From the NCBI GenBank assembly GCA_002492295.1, contig DKYC01000132.1, positions 1 to 64,000 on the forward strand: a DNA stretch of 64,000 nt, given 5' to 3'. Each line of letters starts with the position of its first letter. Position 1 is the first letter of the stretch. This document shows positions 43,344-52,200 of the stretch, piece after piece. Under the pieces are notes generated by a model, which was not told where the DNA came from, did no database searches, and worked only from the letters and a program-made list of their open reading frames with translations. The translations under genes were made by a program, and so were the position numbers. This stretch comes from Lachnospiraceae bacterium UBA7110. Its GTDB lineage: Bacteria; Bacillota; Clostridia; Lachnospirales; Lachnospiraceae.

Positions 43344-45347
43344 ATGCAGAATAAAGGGAAATATTATATTACAACGGCGATTGCCTATACGTCAGGCAAG
43401 CCGCATATCGGAAATAATTATGAAATCGTGCTTGCGGACAGCATTGCGCGGTATAAAAGAAAAGACGGCTATGATGTTTTTTTCCAAACGGGAACGGACG
43501 AGCATGGGCAGAAAATTGAGCTGAAGGCAGCAGAAGCAGGCGTGACGCCGAAGGAATTTGTGGATAAAATAGCGGGCGTTATACAAGGCTTGTGCGATAT
43601 GCTGGACATTTCCTATGATAAGTTTATCCGGACAACGGACGGTTTTCATGAAAAACAGGTACAAAAGATTTTCAGGCGCCTTTATGAGCAGGGCGATATT
43701 TATAAAGGTGCATACGAGGGACTTTACTGTACGCCCTGTGAGTCGTTTTGGACGGAGTCGCAGCTTGTGGACGGTAAGTGCCCCGACTGCGGGCGTGAGG
43801 TGAAGCCTGCAAAGGAAGAAGCTTATTTCTTTAAAATGAGCAAATATGCGGACCGGTTAATTGACCATATTAATAAGCACCCCGAGTTTATCCAGCCTGT
43901 GTCAAGAAAGAATGAGATGATGAATAATTTCCTTCTTCCGGGTTTACAGGATTTATGTGTTTCGCGTACTTCTTTTCAGTGGGGCATTCCGGTTGATTTT
44001 GACGATAAGCATGTCGTTTATGTATGGCTTGACGCGCTGACAAATTATATTACGGGGATTGGATACGACGCGGATGGAAACAGCACGGAGCAGTTTAAGA
44101 AGCTTTGGCCTGCCGATCTGCATTTGATAGGAAAGGATATCATCCGTTTCCACACGATTTACTGGCCGATTTTCCTGATGGCGTTGGGTGAGGAGCTGCC
44201 GCATCAGATTTTCGGGCACCCGTGGCTTTTGCAGAACAATGACAAAATGAGCAAGTCAAAGGGAAATATTATGTATGCGGATGACCTTGCGGAGATATTT
44301 GGCGTGGACGCGGTGCGCTATTTCGTGCTGCATGAAATGCCGTTTGAAAATGATGGATCGATTACGTGGGATTTGATGGTGGAGCGGTTGAATTCCGACC
44401 TTGCAAATACGCTTGGAAATCTTGTCAACCGAACGATTTCCATGAGCAACCAGTATTTTGGCGGCGTGGTTACGGATAAGGGCGTTGCGGAGGCAGTGGA
44501 CGAGGATTTAAAGAAAGTTGTGACAGGGACGTATGATAAGGTTGAGGCGAAGATGGACGGTCTGCGTGTTGCCGATGCATTGACGGAAATTTTCAACCTG
44601 TTTAAGCGCTGCAATAAATATATTGATGAGACACAGCCGTGGGTGCTTGTGAAGGACGAGGCGAAAAGGGACAGGCTTGCGACGGTGCTGTATAATCTTG
44701 TGGAAAGCATTTCGATTGGGGCAGGCTTGCTTGAGCCGTTTATGCCCAATACAGCCGCACGGATTATGAAGCAGTTAAACAGTGATATTCGGGATTTTGA
44801 TTCAACAAAAACTTTTGGCGTTTATGTGTCTGGAACGAAAGTTACGGACACGCCGGAGATTTTGTTTGCACGTCTGAAACCGAAGGAGATTGATGAAAAG
44901 GTTGAGGAAATTGCAAAAAAGCAGCAGGCAGAGGCAGGTGGCGGTAATCCGCAGAAAAATGACACGAGTGTCATAAATAATGACGGCAGTGACAATACTG
45001 TTATGGACATGGAGCCGAAAGAGGAAATCACGTATGAGGACTTTGCGAAAATGCAGTTCCAGATTGGCGAGATTATCTCGTGCGAGGCGGTGCCGAAGTC
45101 AAAGAAGCTTTTATGCAGTCAGGTAAAGATTGGCTCGCAGGTGAAACAGATTGTGTCAGGGATTAAGGCGCATTATACGCCGGAAGAGATGGTCGGCAAA
45201 AAGGTAATGGTGCTTGTGAACCTAAAGCCGGCAAAGCTTGCGGGCGTGATGTCGGAGGGAATGCTTTTGTGCGCGGAGGATGCGGACGGCAGGCTTGCGC
45301 TGATGACCGCTGAAAAGCCGATGCCTTCGGGAGCAGAGATACAATGA
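43344..45347 (+). CDS. metG: Methionyl-tRNA synthetase with C-terminal tRNA-binding domain
   Basis: 667 residues. Class I signatures: the HIGH motif as HIGN in TSGKPHIGNNYEIV and KMSKS in NNDKMSKSKGNIM. A single zinc knuckle lies in CTPCESFWTESQL...CPDC (about 130-150). The anticodon-binding helical domain covers about 360-510. After a Gln/Gly/Asn-rich linker, residues about 565-667 form a Trbp111/EMAP-like tRNA-binding domain (FAKMQFQIGEIISCEAVPKSKKLL, VMVLVNLKPAKLAGVMSEGMLL). It charges tRNA with methionine. GAAAGGCG lies about 11 nt before ATG 43344. The stop codon lies inside a long hairpin. Confidence 0.98.
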   Translation: MQNKGKYYITTAIAYTSGKPHIGNNYEIVLADSIARYKRKDGYDVFFQTGTDEHGQKIELKAAEAGVTPKEFVDKIAGVIQGLCDMLDISYDKFIRTTDGFHEKQVQKIFRRLYEQGDIYKGAYEGLYCTPCESFWTESQLVDGKCPDCGREVKPAKEEAYFFKMSKYADRLIDHINKHPEFIQPVSRKNEMMNNFLLPGLQDLCVSRTSFQWGIPVDFDDKHVVYVWLDALTNYITGIGYDADGNSTEQFKKLWPADLHLIGKDIIRFHTIYWPIFLMALGEELPHQIFGHPWLLQNNDKMSKSKGNIMYADDLAEIFGVDAVRYFVLHEMPFENDGSITWDLMVERLNSDLANTLGNLVNRTISMSNQYFGGVVTDKGVAEAVDEDLKKVVTGTYDKVEAKMDGLRVADALTEIFNLFKRCNKYIDETQPWVLVKDEAKRDRLATVLYNLVESISIGAGLLEPFMPNTAARIMKQLNSDIRDFDSTKTFGVYVSGTKVTDTPEILFARLKPKEIDEKVEEIAKKQQAEAGGGNPQKNDTSVINNDGSDNTVMDMEPKEEITYEDFAKMQFQIGEIISCEAVPKSKKLLCSQVKIGSQVKQIVSGIKAHYTPEEMVGKKVMVLVNLKPAKLAGVMSEGMLLCAEDADGRLALMTAEKPMPSGAEIQ

Positions 45348-45433
45348 AAAGATTTTCTAAGCCGCCAAAGGACGCCGGTTAAGAAAATCTAAGTTTCATT
45401 GGGCAAACTTGTGTCTGCGCCCAAGTTTGCAGG
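45343..45433. repeat. Double hairpin between metG and the HAD gene
   Basis: A long imperfect palindrome spans 45343-45402 (arms CAATGAAA.AGATTTTCT.AA and TT.AAGAAAATCT...TTTCATTG). It is followed by CAAACTTG (45404-45411) / CAAGTTTG (45422-45429), flanked by GG and CAGG. The second hairpin carries the same 8-base arms as the one at 1359-1386, in swapped order. Either a terminator/attenuator or copies of a small palindromic element. Confidence 0.6.
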
Positions 45434-45454
45434 TTTTGACAGGAATGGAGAGTT

Positions 45455-46099
45455 ATGATGAAAGCAGAAGCAATAATATTTGATTTGGACGGAACGATGT
45501 GGGATGCGGTAGGAGGCATTTTACTGACATGGAATCAGGTTGTGTCAAACCATCCGGAATGCAGGAAGGAGCCGATTTCGCCTGAGGAGTTGAGCGGCTG
45601 TCTGGGGCTGCCAATGACGGAGATTGGAGCCAGACTGTTTCCTGATGTGCCACAGGAAAAGCAGCAGATGCTTTTGGACGAGTGCTGTGCGCTGGAAAAC
45701 CAGTATTTGAGCGAGCACGGGGGTATTTTATATCCGAAGCTTGAAAAGACGCTGCTTGCGCTCAAAAAGGACTATAAGCTTTTTGTGGTCAGCAACTGCC
45801 AAAAGGGGTATGTTGAGAGCTTTATCAAAGCGCACAGGCTTGAAAAGTGTTTTGACGATATCGAGTGCTGGGGGAATAACCTTTTGCCGAAGGGTGAGAA
45901 TAATAAGCTTATTATGAAGCGAAACGGTGTGACGCGGGCGGTTTACGTCGGTGATACTGCGGGCGACGAGGAATCGGCAAGAGTGGCGGGAATCCCGTTT
46001 GTATATGCGTCGTACGGTTTTGGCGAGGCAAAGGCGCCCGATTACGTGCTGACGGAGTTCGTCAAACTGCCGGAGGTTATGGAAAGAATAACGTTTTAA
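45455..46099 (+). CDS. HAD-superfamily hydrolase (phosphoglycolate phosphatase-like)
   Basis: 214 residues. The HAD motifs are FDLDGTMWDAVG (nucleophile and acid Asp), VVSNCQ (motif II), a lysine in KGENNKLIMKR (motif III) and VGDTAGDEESARVAGIPFVYA (motif IV). The cap insertion after motif I is helical (subclass I), as in Gph/beta-phosphoglucomutase relatives. The substrate is unknown, but small phosphate esters are usual. GGAG precedes ATG 45455 by 5 nt; a second ATG follows immediately and either could serve. Confidence 0.92.
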   Translation: MMKAEAIIFDLDGTMWDAVGGILLTWNQVVSNHPECRKEPISPEELSGCLGLPMTEIGARLFPDVPQEKQQMLLDECCALENQYLSEHGGILYPKLEKTLLALKKDYKLFVVSNCQKGYVESFIKAHRLEKCFDDIECWGNNLLPKGENNKLIMKRNGVTRAVYVGDTAGDEESARVAGIPFVYASYGFGEAKAPDYVLTEFVKLPEVMERITF

Positions 46100-46112
46100 A
46101 ACGATAGTATTA

Positions 46113-46158
46113 AAAAACAGGAGTATCTGCCGGCTGCAGAGGTACTCCTGTTTTTGCT
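46113..46158 (+). terminator. Terminator after the HAD gene
   Basis: AAAAACAGGAGTA (46113-46125) pairs perfectly with TACTCCTGTTTTT (46143-46155), enclosing an inner TCTGC/GCAGA stem. Confidence 0.9.
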
Positions 46159-46205
46159 TTTTTCAGGAAGGATTGTTATTTGTTGAAATGGTTGTTCGAA
46201 AAGGG

Positions 46206-46233
46206 TAAAAAAAGGAAGATATTTTGCCGATAT
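46206..46233 (+). promoter_or_regulatory. Sigma-28 (flagellar sigma-D) type promoter
   Basis: TAAA (46206-46209), a 16-bp spacer, then GCCGATAT (46226-46233), an exact match to the sigma-D/FliA -10 octamer of Firmicutes. It lies 66 bp before the ATG of the 433-residue gene and directly after a terminator. No sigma-A promoter of comparable quality is visible in this gap. Confidence 0.75.
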
Positions 46234-46299
46234 AAATATATAGGATAAAAGAAGCAAATGGAATTGCGCAAAAACTCAACGGAATGAGGAGGGATTTTT

Positions 46300-47601
46300 A
46301 TGCAAATCAGAATGTTTACAGATAATAATATGAATATAACGCTTGGCAGTGCGGCGCAGGAGAAACGTCAGCATGTGCAGACGCAGAACGGACCTTTTGA
46401 CGGACCGCAGTGCAGGGTTACGATTTCAAAAGAGGGAAGAAGGCTCAGTGAGCAGTCAGACGGACATGCACAAAAGAGTGTACAGTTACTGAAAGCTGAG
46501 AGGATGATGCGGCAGGAGGCGGATGAAAAAGAGCTGTCAGAGGCAACGCAGAGTGAATATTACGACTTGATTAAGGAAATAGATAAGACTATAAAATCAA
46601 TGAGAAACTCCAATATGGCAGGGGAGGATTTGGAAACCATCCAAAAAAAGCAGGACGCAATCCGCGCTATAAGCGAGCAGAAACAAAAGCAGCAGGAGGA
46701 AAATCAAAAGAGGGCAAAAGAGGCACAGCGGATGGCAATGCAGTCGTCGGAAATGCAGGATGAGATTGATCAGGGGAACCGAGATTTGCTGATTATGCTA
46801 AAGAGCATTGAGGAGTCTGAGAAAGCGGAAGAAGAGCGTGAGGGCACAAAATCAGGCGATGACGGCGGTAGTGATACAATCGCGGATTCGGCAACACAGT
46901 TTGCGGCTTCTTCGAGAAAGCGCGAATTGGATGTAGTGGGTATCATTAATCAGTTGAGTGAGGACGGATACAGCTATCTTGCCCGTGCAGATGAGATTGC
47001 TCAGAAGGTATTGGATGAGGCGAAAAGCTTAAAAGAGCTGCTTCATGACGAGAATACTTCAGATGCGGAAAAAAGGGAAGCTGTAATGAGCTATGGCTTG
47101 AAAATGGCGCCAAAAGCATCTGCCGAATTGGAAATCCTGCTAGGCAGGGGCCACTCCGAGGAAGAAAAGGAAGAGGCATTAAACAGATACCGTAGTATGA
47201 TTGTATCAGACAGCGATTATGCCGATTACCGACGGCGCGGTCAGCAGATGATCAGGGATGCCAAGGAGTGTAAAAGCGAGCACATAAAAGCCAATCCGCT
47301 TCAGGGTATGGAGGAGACGAGGGACAGCATGATCCAGTCGGCTGTGGATGCTGCTTTCAACGAGGCTTCACAGGGCAGGCTTGACGAGGATTCGCAGAAG
47401 CTTAAAGATGAGGTAAAGGATTTAATTGATGAGCGCAACGATATAGACCATGTAGATTCCGAGGAGAAAAAGGACGAGGAGGAAGAAAAGGAAATCGGGG
47501 ATTTGCTTGAGCCGAAGGAGGAGACGGAAAATACCGATAAGAACCCTGATGAGGCTGACGAAGAAAAGTCCGGGGAAAAAATAATTGTGACACAAGGATA
47601 G
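46300..47601 (+). CDS. Highly charged coiled-coil protein of unknown function, sigma-28-controlled
   Basis: 433 residues, no signal peptide and no membrane segment. It is very rich in Glu, Lys, Asp, Gln and Ser, with long predicted helices (about 55-185 and 205-375), including QKKQDAIRAISEQKQKQQEE and EEEREGTKSGDDGG, and ends in an acidic tail (about 375-433). The stretch VTISKEGRRLSEQS (about 41-54) recurs in uncharacterised proteins of this group, as far as I recall. GAGGAGGG precedes the ATG by 7 nt. The sigma-28 promoter at 46206 suggests a motility or chemotaxis-linked role, though no flagellar homology is apparent. The next gene, also charged and coiled-coil, follows after 28 bp. Confidence 0.7.
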   Translation: MQIRMFTDNNMNITLGSAAQEKRQHVQTQNGPFDGPQCRVTISKEGRRLSEQSDGHAQKSVQLLKAERMMRQEADEKELSEATQSEYYDLIKEIDKTIKSMRNSNMAGEDLETIQKKQDAIRAISEQKQKQQEENQKRAKEAQRMAMQSSEMQDEIDQGNRDLLIMLKSIEESEKAEEEREGTKSGDDGGSDTIADSATQFAASSRKRELDVVGIINQLSEDGYSYLARADEIAQKVLDEAKSLKELLHDENTSDAEKREAVMSYGLKMAPKASAELEILLGRGHSEEEKEEALNRYRSMIVSDSDYADYRRRGQQMIRDAKECKSEHIKANPLQGMEETRDSMIQSAVDAAFNEASQGRLDEDSQKLKDEVKDLIDERNDIDHVDSEEKKDEEEEKEIGDLLEPKEETENTDKNPDEADEEKSGEKIIVTQG

Positions 47602-47629
47602 TGGAAGCGTTTCAAAAGGATGTGATTTT

Positions 47630-48214
47630 ATGAAAGTCGGGGAAGCAACAAAGCTGTATCGGGCGCAGCGGGCAGCCATTATTGATCGGCGCAGAAAACT
47701 CGTCAAAAAGAAGGAGGAGGCTGACAGGAAGGTCAGGACTGCTTTTGATCCGGAGAAAAAGGAGATTTATGCGAATGGGGCGGCAACCTTGGAGCTTACG
47801 ATTGGAGCGCTGAATGAAAAGTTTGATGAGAATCAGGAGGTGCTTGACAGGCTGACAGAACAATATGTATCTGTTTTTAATGCGGAGGTTTCCAAACAGC
47901 AGAAGGATGCGATGCAGGATGCCGCTGTGGAGATGAGCAGGATTTTGGAGACGGCAAGGCGCATCGGTAAGGGTGCAAGGGTTCCAGCTTCCGATGAAAA
48001 AAAGGTGATGGAATATAGCATGGAGCTGTATCTTGCTGCAAAGAATCTTGCGATGCTCAACAAAATGAACCGGAAAAAGAAGGAAAAGTATGATTCCCTA
48101 TGGGATGACGAGGAAGAAAAGCAGGAGTATGATCCGGAAGGCAAGGCAGAGAATGCAGAGACTTCCGTTGAGGCACCGGAAGAGCTTGGAGACCTTGGTC
48201 TGATACAGGAATAA
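47630..48214 (+). CDS. Charged helical protein of unknown function, second gene of the sigma-28 unit
   Basis: 194 residues, no signal peptide. Predicted long helices cover about 1-110 (LYRAQRAAIIDRRRKLVKKK, LELTIGALNEKFDENQEVLD) and 110-165, followed by an acidic tail (DDEEEKQEYDPEGKAENAET). The layout of a short, highly charged, antiparallel helical protein resembles FlgN/FliJ-type export chaperones in general form only; I see no specific motif. It starts 28 bp after the preceding gene, with no terminator between, so it should belong to the same sigma-28 transcript. Confidence 0.68.
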   Translation: MKVGEATKLYRAQRAAIIDRRRKLVKKKEEADRKVRTAFDPEKKEIYANGAATLELTIGALNEKFDENQEVLDRLTEQYVSVFNAEVSKQQKDAMQDAAVEMSRILETARRIGKGARVPASDEKKVMEYSMELYLAAKNLAMLNKMNRKKKEKYDSLWDDEEEKQEYDPEGKAENAETSVEAPEELGDLGLIQE

Positions 48215-48316
48215 CAAATGTTATTAAATACGTAACGAAAAATATACAAAGAATATGGACAGGCAGTTTTTATAAAGTGAAACGACAAGAAAGCTGCGGT
48301 CAAATGGAGGTTTATT

Positions 48317-48628
48317 ATGGTAAAGAAAATCGAAGATAACAATATGAGTGAAGCCTTGGAAAGCAGCCTTGCACTGGTTGATTTTTCCGCGACATGGTGC
48401 GGCCCGTGTAAGATGCTTGCGCCCGTGCTTGAGGAAATATCCGAGGAGTTTACGGGAAAGCTTGCCTTTTTCAATGCGGATGTCGATGCGAATGACGCGC
48501 TTGCGTTAAAGTATGGCATTCAGAATATCCCCGCGCTTGTTATTTTTAAAAATGGCGAGATTGCCGGCAGGAGCGTAGGATTCCAGTCAAAGGAGAAGCT
48601 GAAGGCGTTTATCAATGAGCATATGTAA
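48317..48628 (+). CDS. trxA: Thioredoxin
   Basis: 103 residues, the full length of thioredoxin. The active site is WCGPC with Cys28 and Cys31 in VDFSATWCGPCKMLAPVLEE, and the cis-proline loop is NIPALVIFKNGE. It is a cytoplasmic disulfide reductase. AATGGAGG lies about 10 nt before the ATG. No thioredoxin reductase is adjacent. A hairpin terminator follows at 48671. Confidence 0.95.
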   Translation: MVKKIEDNNMSEALESSLALVDFSATWCGPCKMLAPVLEEISEEFTGKLAFFNADVDANDALALKYGIQNIPALVIFKNGEIAGRSVGFQSKEKLKAFINEHM

Positions 48629-48670
48629 GCCGTGGAAATAGAAGACGATACTGTAAAAGGTGCGAAAAGA

Positions 48671-48703
48671 AAGGTATATCCTGTCAGGGATGTATCTTTT
48701 TTT
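48671..48703 (+). terminator. Terminator after thioredoxin
   Basis: AAGGTATATCC (48671-48681) pairs with GGATGTATCTT through two G-T pairs and is followed by TTTTT. Confidence 0.8.
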
Positions 48704-48868
48704 ATCCGGTAAAATGCGGTTGCAAAAGACCTTGGCATCCGGTCTGCAAAGGACAAAATTTTAGGGTGTAAAAATGATGGAAATCTGTTATAATCAGAAT
48801 GAAGGTATTTTGCAGGCATAAAAATTGTAAAAAGGGTATTGAATGATAACGGAAAGGAAATAGAAAGA

Positions 48869-50353
48869 ATGATGAAACAGGCGGATAAAAGAAACCTTAC
48901 AATGGTAATGGATTTGTACGAGCTTACGATGGCGAATGGCTATTTCAATGACGGTGACATGGAATCACGGGTGGCGTTCGACGTGTTTTACAGAAAGAAT
49001 CCCGACAGAGGCGGTTTTACGATTTTTGCCGGACTTGAGCAGATTGTGGAGTATATTGAAAACCTTCACTTTTCAGAGGAAGACGTTGCATACCTGCGCT
49101 CCCTGAATACTTTTACGGACGCGTTTTTGGACTATTTAAAGGATTTTACGTTTCACGGAGATATTTATTCCTTTCCGGAGGGCACCATCATGTACCCAAA
49201 TGAACCGATTATGACGGTAGTAGCGCCCCTGATTGATGCGCAGATAGTCGAGACGGCAATTTTGGCACAGGTCAATCACCAGTCGCTTGTGGCGACAAAG
49301 ACGGCGCGTATTGTGAAAGCGGCGGCAGGAAAGCTGGTGTCGGATTTTGGCGCAAGGCGCGCACACAATATGGATGCCGCGGTATACGGCGCAAGGGCGT
49401 CCTACATAGGCGGTGCGGCAGGAACTGCGACCGTGCTTGCGGGACAGATGTTTGGCATTCCGGTGAGCGGGACAATGGCACATAGCTGGGTGATGTATTA
49501 TCAGGATGAGTTCGAGGCGTTCAAAAATTATGCCGTAAACTATCCCGACAATACCGTGCTTTTGGTGGATACTTACGATACCATGCAGTCGGGCATTCCG
49601 AATGCAATCCGCGTAGCGCATGAAATTCTGGAGCCGATGGGGAAGCGTCTTAAGGGCATCCGTATCGACAGCGGCGATCTCGCGTACCAGTCAATCAAGG
49701 TACGCCAAATGCTCGATGAGGCAGGGCTTGACGACTGTAAAATTATCGTGTCAAACAGTCTGGACGAGCATACAATCTCTTCCTTGAACACGCAAAAGGC
49801 ATGTATTGACAGCTATGGCGTGGGCGAGCGTCTGATTACGGGCGCGACAAGCGATTATTCGGATGACACGCTTGCACTTTTGGGGGCGGTTTATAAAATT
49901 GCGGCGGTTGAGGAAAATGGCACATTTGTACCGCGCATTAAGATTTCGGGAACCGTGGAAAAAATCACGAACCCGGGACTGAAAAAAGTATACCGGATTT
50001 ATGACCAAAAAGGAAAGGCAAAAGCAGACCTGATTGCAAAAGCCGATGAGGAAATTGACTTAAGTAAAGATTTCCGGTTTGTGGATCCGCAGATGCCCTG
50101 GCGTAATCTTAAATTTACCAACTGTACCGCAAAATCTTTGCAGATTAAAGTGTTTGAAAACGGTAAGAGAGTGTACGAGCTTCCGGCACTGGAACAAATC
50201 CGCGACTATGTGAAGAAGCAGCTGAGCGAGGAAATATGGGAAGAGGAACAGCGCTTTATCAACCCCCATGTACATTATATGGATATGACGCCGGACTATT
50301 ATGAGCTTAAAATGAGTCTGCTCCATGAAAAAGGAATGACGGGAGAAAAATAA
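48869..50353 (+). CDS. pncB: Nicotinate phosphoribosyltransferase
   Basis: 494 residues, normal for the Firmicute type. Signatures: LTMVMDLYELTMANGYF at the start, VAFDVFYRKNPDRGGFTIFAGLEQ, DFGARRAHNMDAAVYGARAS, GTMAHSWVMYYQDEFEAF and IRIDSGDLAYQSIKVRQMLD, which bind PRPP and nicotinate. It makes nicotinate mononucleotide in the NAD salvage pathway, with ATP use. An extended -10 box (TGTTATAAT) lies at 48786-48794. I start at ATG 48869, 11 nt after GGAAAGG; a TTG at 48839 lies upstream in frame but has no site. Confidence 0.96.
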   Translation: MMKQADKRNLTMVMDLYELTMANGYFNDGDMESRVAFDVFYRKNPDRGGFTIFAGLEQIVEYIENLHFSEEDVAYLRSLNTFTDAFLDYLKDFTFHGDIYSFPEGTIMYPNEPIMTVVAPLIDAQIVETAILAQVNHQSLVATKTARIVKAAAGKLVSDFGARRAHNMDAAVYGARASYIGGAAGTATVLAGQMFGIPVSGTMAHSWVMYYQDEFEAFKNYAVNYPDNTVLLVDTYDTMQSGIPNAIRVAHEILEPMGKRLKGIRIDSGDLAYQSIKVRQMLDEAGLDDCKIIVSNSLDEHTISSLNTQKACIDSYGVGERLITGATSDYSDDTLALLGAVYKIAAVEENGTFVPRIKISGTVEKITNPGLKKVYRIYDQKGKAKADLIAKADEEIDLSKDFRFVDPQMPWRNLKFTNCTAKSLQIKVFENGKRVYELPALEQIRDYVKKQLSEEIWEEEQRFINPHVHYMDMTPDYYELKMSLLHEKGMTGEK

Positions 50354-50496
50354 CGGCAGCAACTGTCTGCCAGGAAACAGAATGCGCCTGCATATATGCA
50401 TAAATGCAAATATTGCAGAAAAATGAAACTTTTGCCCAATAAAGCAATAGCTGTATAAGTACTGAAAATACAGTATAGTATCACGTGTTATTTGAA

Positions 50497-50619
50497 ATGA
50501 GAGGGAAAATGGAAAAATCAAGTTTGAAAATGCAGGAAAAATTTCACATACGGAAACGGATGACCGGCACAACCATTATAAATATCACACGTTACGAAAA
50601 AATGTTACAGATGAAATAA
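50497..50619 (+). CDS. Possible short ORF, weakly TnpW-like
   Basis: 40 codons ending MTGTTIINITRYEKMLQMK. The stretch FHIRKRMTGTTIINI is vaguely like the IRRKIGSTTYEV pattern of TnpW, a small protein carried by Clostridial transposons. The ribosome binding site is poor (GAGAGGG 3 nt before ATG 50509), and the similarity is short. It lies in a 492-bp gap before an integrase gene, so a decayed mobile element is possible. I regard it as a hint only. Confidence 0.25.
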   Translation: MRGKMEKSSLKMQEKFHIRKRMTGTTIINITRYEKMLQMK

Positions 50620-50676
50620 ACTAGAACACATTAAAATAAAATACGTTATTTTAAAACCTTATAAAGAAGAAAACGG

Positions 50677-50707
50677 AAAAGGGCTGCACCGAATAGCAGC
50701 TCTTTTT
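50677..50707 (+). terminator. Terminator before the integrase gene
   Basis: AAAAGGGCTGC (50677-50687) pairs with GCAGCTCTTTT (50696-50706) with one G-T pair, followed by more T. The rest of the 50354-50845 gap is AT-rich and, apart from the short ORF at 50497, shows nothing I can name. Confidence 0.75.
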
Positions 50708-50845
50708 TCATCATAAAACATGGACGCCCAAAGGAAACTTGTCAGCAAGTTCAACTTTATTGTAAAAAAAGAGAGATAAAAACTATTATGGTCATATTTT
50801 GGTAATTGACAGTGTGACTTTGTGAAAAGAAAGGAAAGTTGATTT

Positions 50846-51949
50846 ATGGCAAGACACGGTGAAAACATAAGGAAAAGGAAAGACGGACGTTGGGAGGGGC
50901 GCTATTCTGTATACAGTGCAGAAAAAGGAAAAAGGGTTTATTATTCCGTATATGGAAAAAATTATGAAGAGGTACAGCAAAAAATGACTGCGAAGAAAAA
51001 TTTGATAAAGGATCAAATTGAAAAAGATGGAACCGAAATTGCCTTTGCGGAAGCGGCACAGGGCTGGCTCGCGCAGATTAAGGAAAAAAGAAAGCCCTCT
51101 ACTTATATAAAGTACAGTCTTGTTTATCAGAAATACGTTGAAGAACGATTTGAAGATGCCGCACTGGACCAAATGACAGATTCCTTTGTGCGGGAAAGGC
51201 TGTCTGATGCATCATCGGACAGTGTACGCAAAAGCGTTTACAGTGTATTAAAACAGATTCTGAAATATGCATCTGTCCATTACTCCCTGATGATAACCCC
51301 CTTGGGAAATCCTGATTCCGAATACCATAACAAGCCCGTAAAGGTACTTTCGAGGGGGGAGCAGAGGCTGCTGATACCGGTTCTTTACTGTAAGATGAAT
51401 TTGTTTAAAATGGCAGTACTGCTGGTATTGCTTACAGGCTTGAGGCTTGGCGAATTATGTGCACTCAAATGGACGGATATCGATTTTGAAAATAAAATTC
51501 TTGCAGTGAACCGGACGGTACAGCGGCTTTATGCCGAAGGCTACCGGACAAAAACAATTCTTATGGAAACAGCTCCTAAAAGTGAACACTCCATAAGGGA
51601 GATACCGCTGTCTGCCATGCTGTCTGAGCTGCTCGCAAAATTCCAAAACGGAAAGGAATATATATTCGGCGGCAATAAACCAATGGAGCCAAGGACAATG
51701 CAGTATCATTTCAAGGGGATATTAAAAGAGGCAGGTCTGCCTGATATGAACTTTCATATCCTGCGTCATACATTTTCCACAAACTGTATCGAGGACGGCA
51801 TGGATGTGAAAAGCCTGAGTGAAATGCTGGGTCATTCGGATGTGCAGATTACACTGAACCGGTATGTGCATCCTTCTATGGACACGAAGCGTAAATATAT
51901 GGACAGTCTGTCAGAATTTTACGGTCAGATTTACGGTCAGGTCGGATAA
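50846..51949 (+). CDS. Tyrosine-type site-specific recombinase (integrase)
   Basis: 367 residues. An N-terminal arm-type DNA-binding region (IRKRKDGRWEGRYSVYSAEKG) is followed by a SAM-like core-binding domain (about 60-165) and the catalytic domain with all key residues: Arg in TGLRLGELCALKW, Lys in the following beta hairpin, HxxR in FHILRHTFST, His in LGHSDVQIT and the nucleophile Tyr in NRYVHPS. It would cut and join att sites. No excisionase, relaxase or cargo genes flank it and I cannot see att repeats, so it looks like an orphan left by a lost element or a domesticated recombinase. GAAAGGAAAG lies upstream of the ATG. Confidence 0.93.
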   Translation: MARHGENIRKRKDGRWEGRYSVYSAEKGKRVYYSVYGKNYEEVQQKMTAKKNLIKDQIEKDGTEIAFAEAAQGWLAQIKEKRKPSTYIKYSLVYQKYVEERFEDAALDQMTDSFVRERLSDASSDSVRKSVYSVLKQILKYASVHYSLMITPLGNPDSEYHNKPVKVLSRGEQRLLIPVLYCKMNLFKMAVLLVLLTGLRLGELCALKWTDIDFENKILAVNRTVQRLYAEGYRTKTILMETAPKSEHSIREIPLSAMLSELLAKFQNGKEYIFGGNKPMEPRTMQYHFKGILKEAGLPDMNFHILRHTFSTNCIEDGMDVKSLSEMLGHSDVQITLNRYVHPSMDTKRKYMDSLSEFYGQIYGQVG

Positions 51950-52027
51950 TGGAAGCCTTTGCCTATTCTTTTTGTGTGCAAAAACGCCGTCGCAAAAGCT
52001 AAAATTTGTAAAAAAAGTATACACAAA

Positions 52028-52056
52028 TTGACAAATAATTGAGCGGTACTTATACT
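52028..52056 (+). promoter_or_regulatory. Promoter of the LacI-family gene
   Basis: TTGACA (52028-52033) and TATACT (52051-52056), 17 bp apart: near-consensus sigma-A. Confidence 0.85.
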
Positions 52057-52200
52057 ATAAAGAGAAGCAATCAATGATATAATGTCTATAATTACCAAAA
52101 TATTATCACTAATTTCTGAAAATTTTACCGCTTTAGAAGGAATACCAAAAAAATGCATGCAAATAAAGCGGTCAGAGAGGAAAGGAGCTGCAGGCTACAG

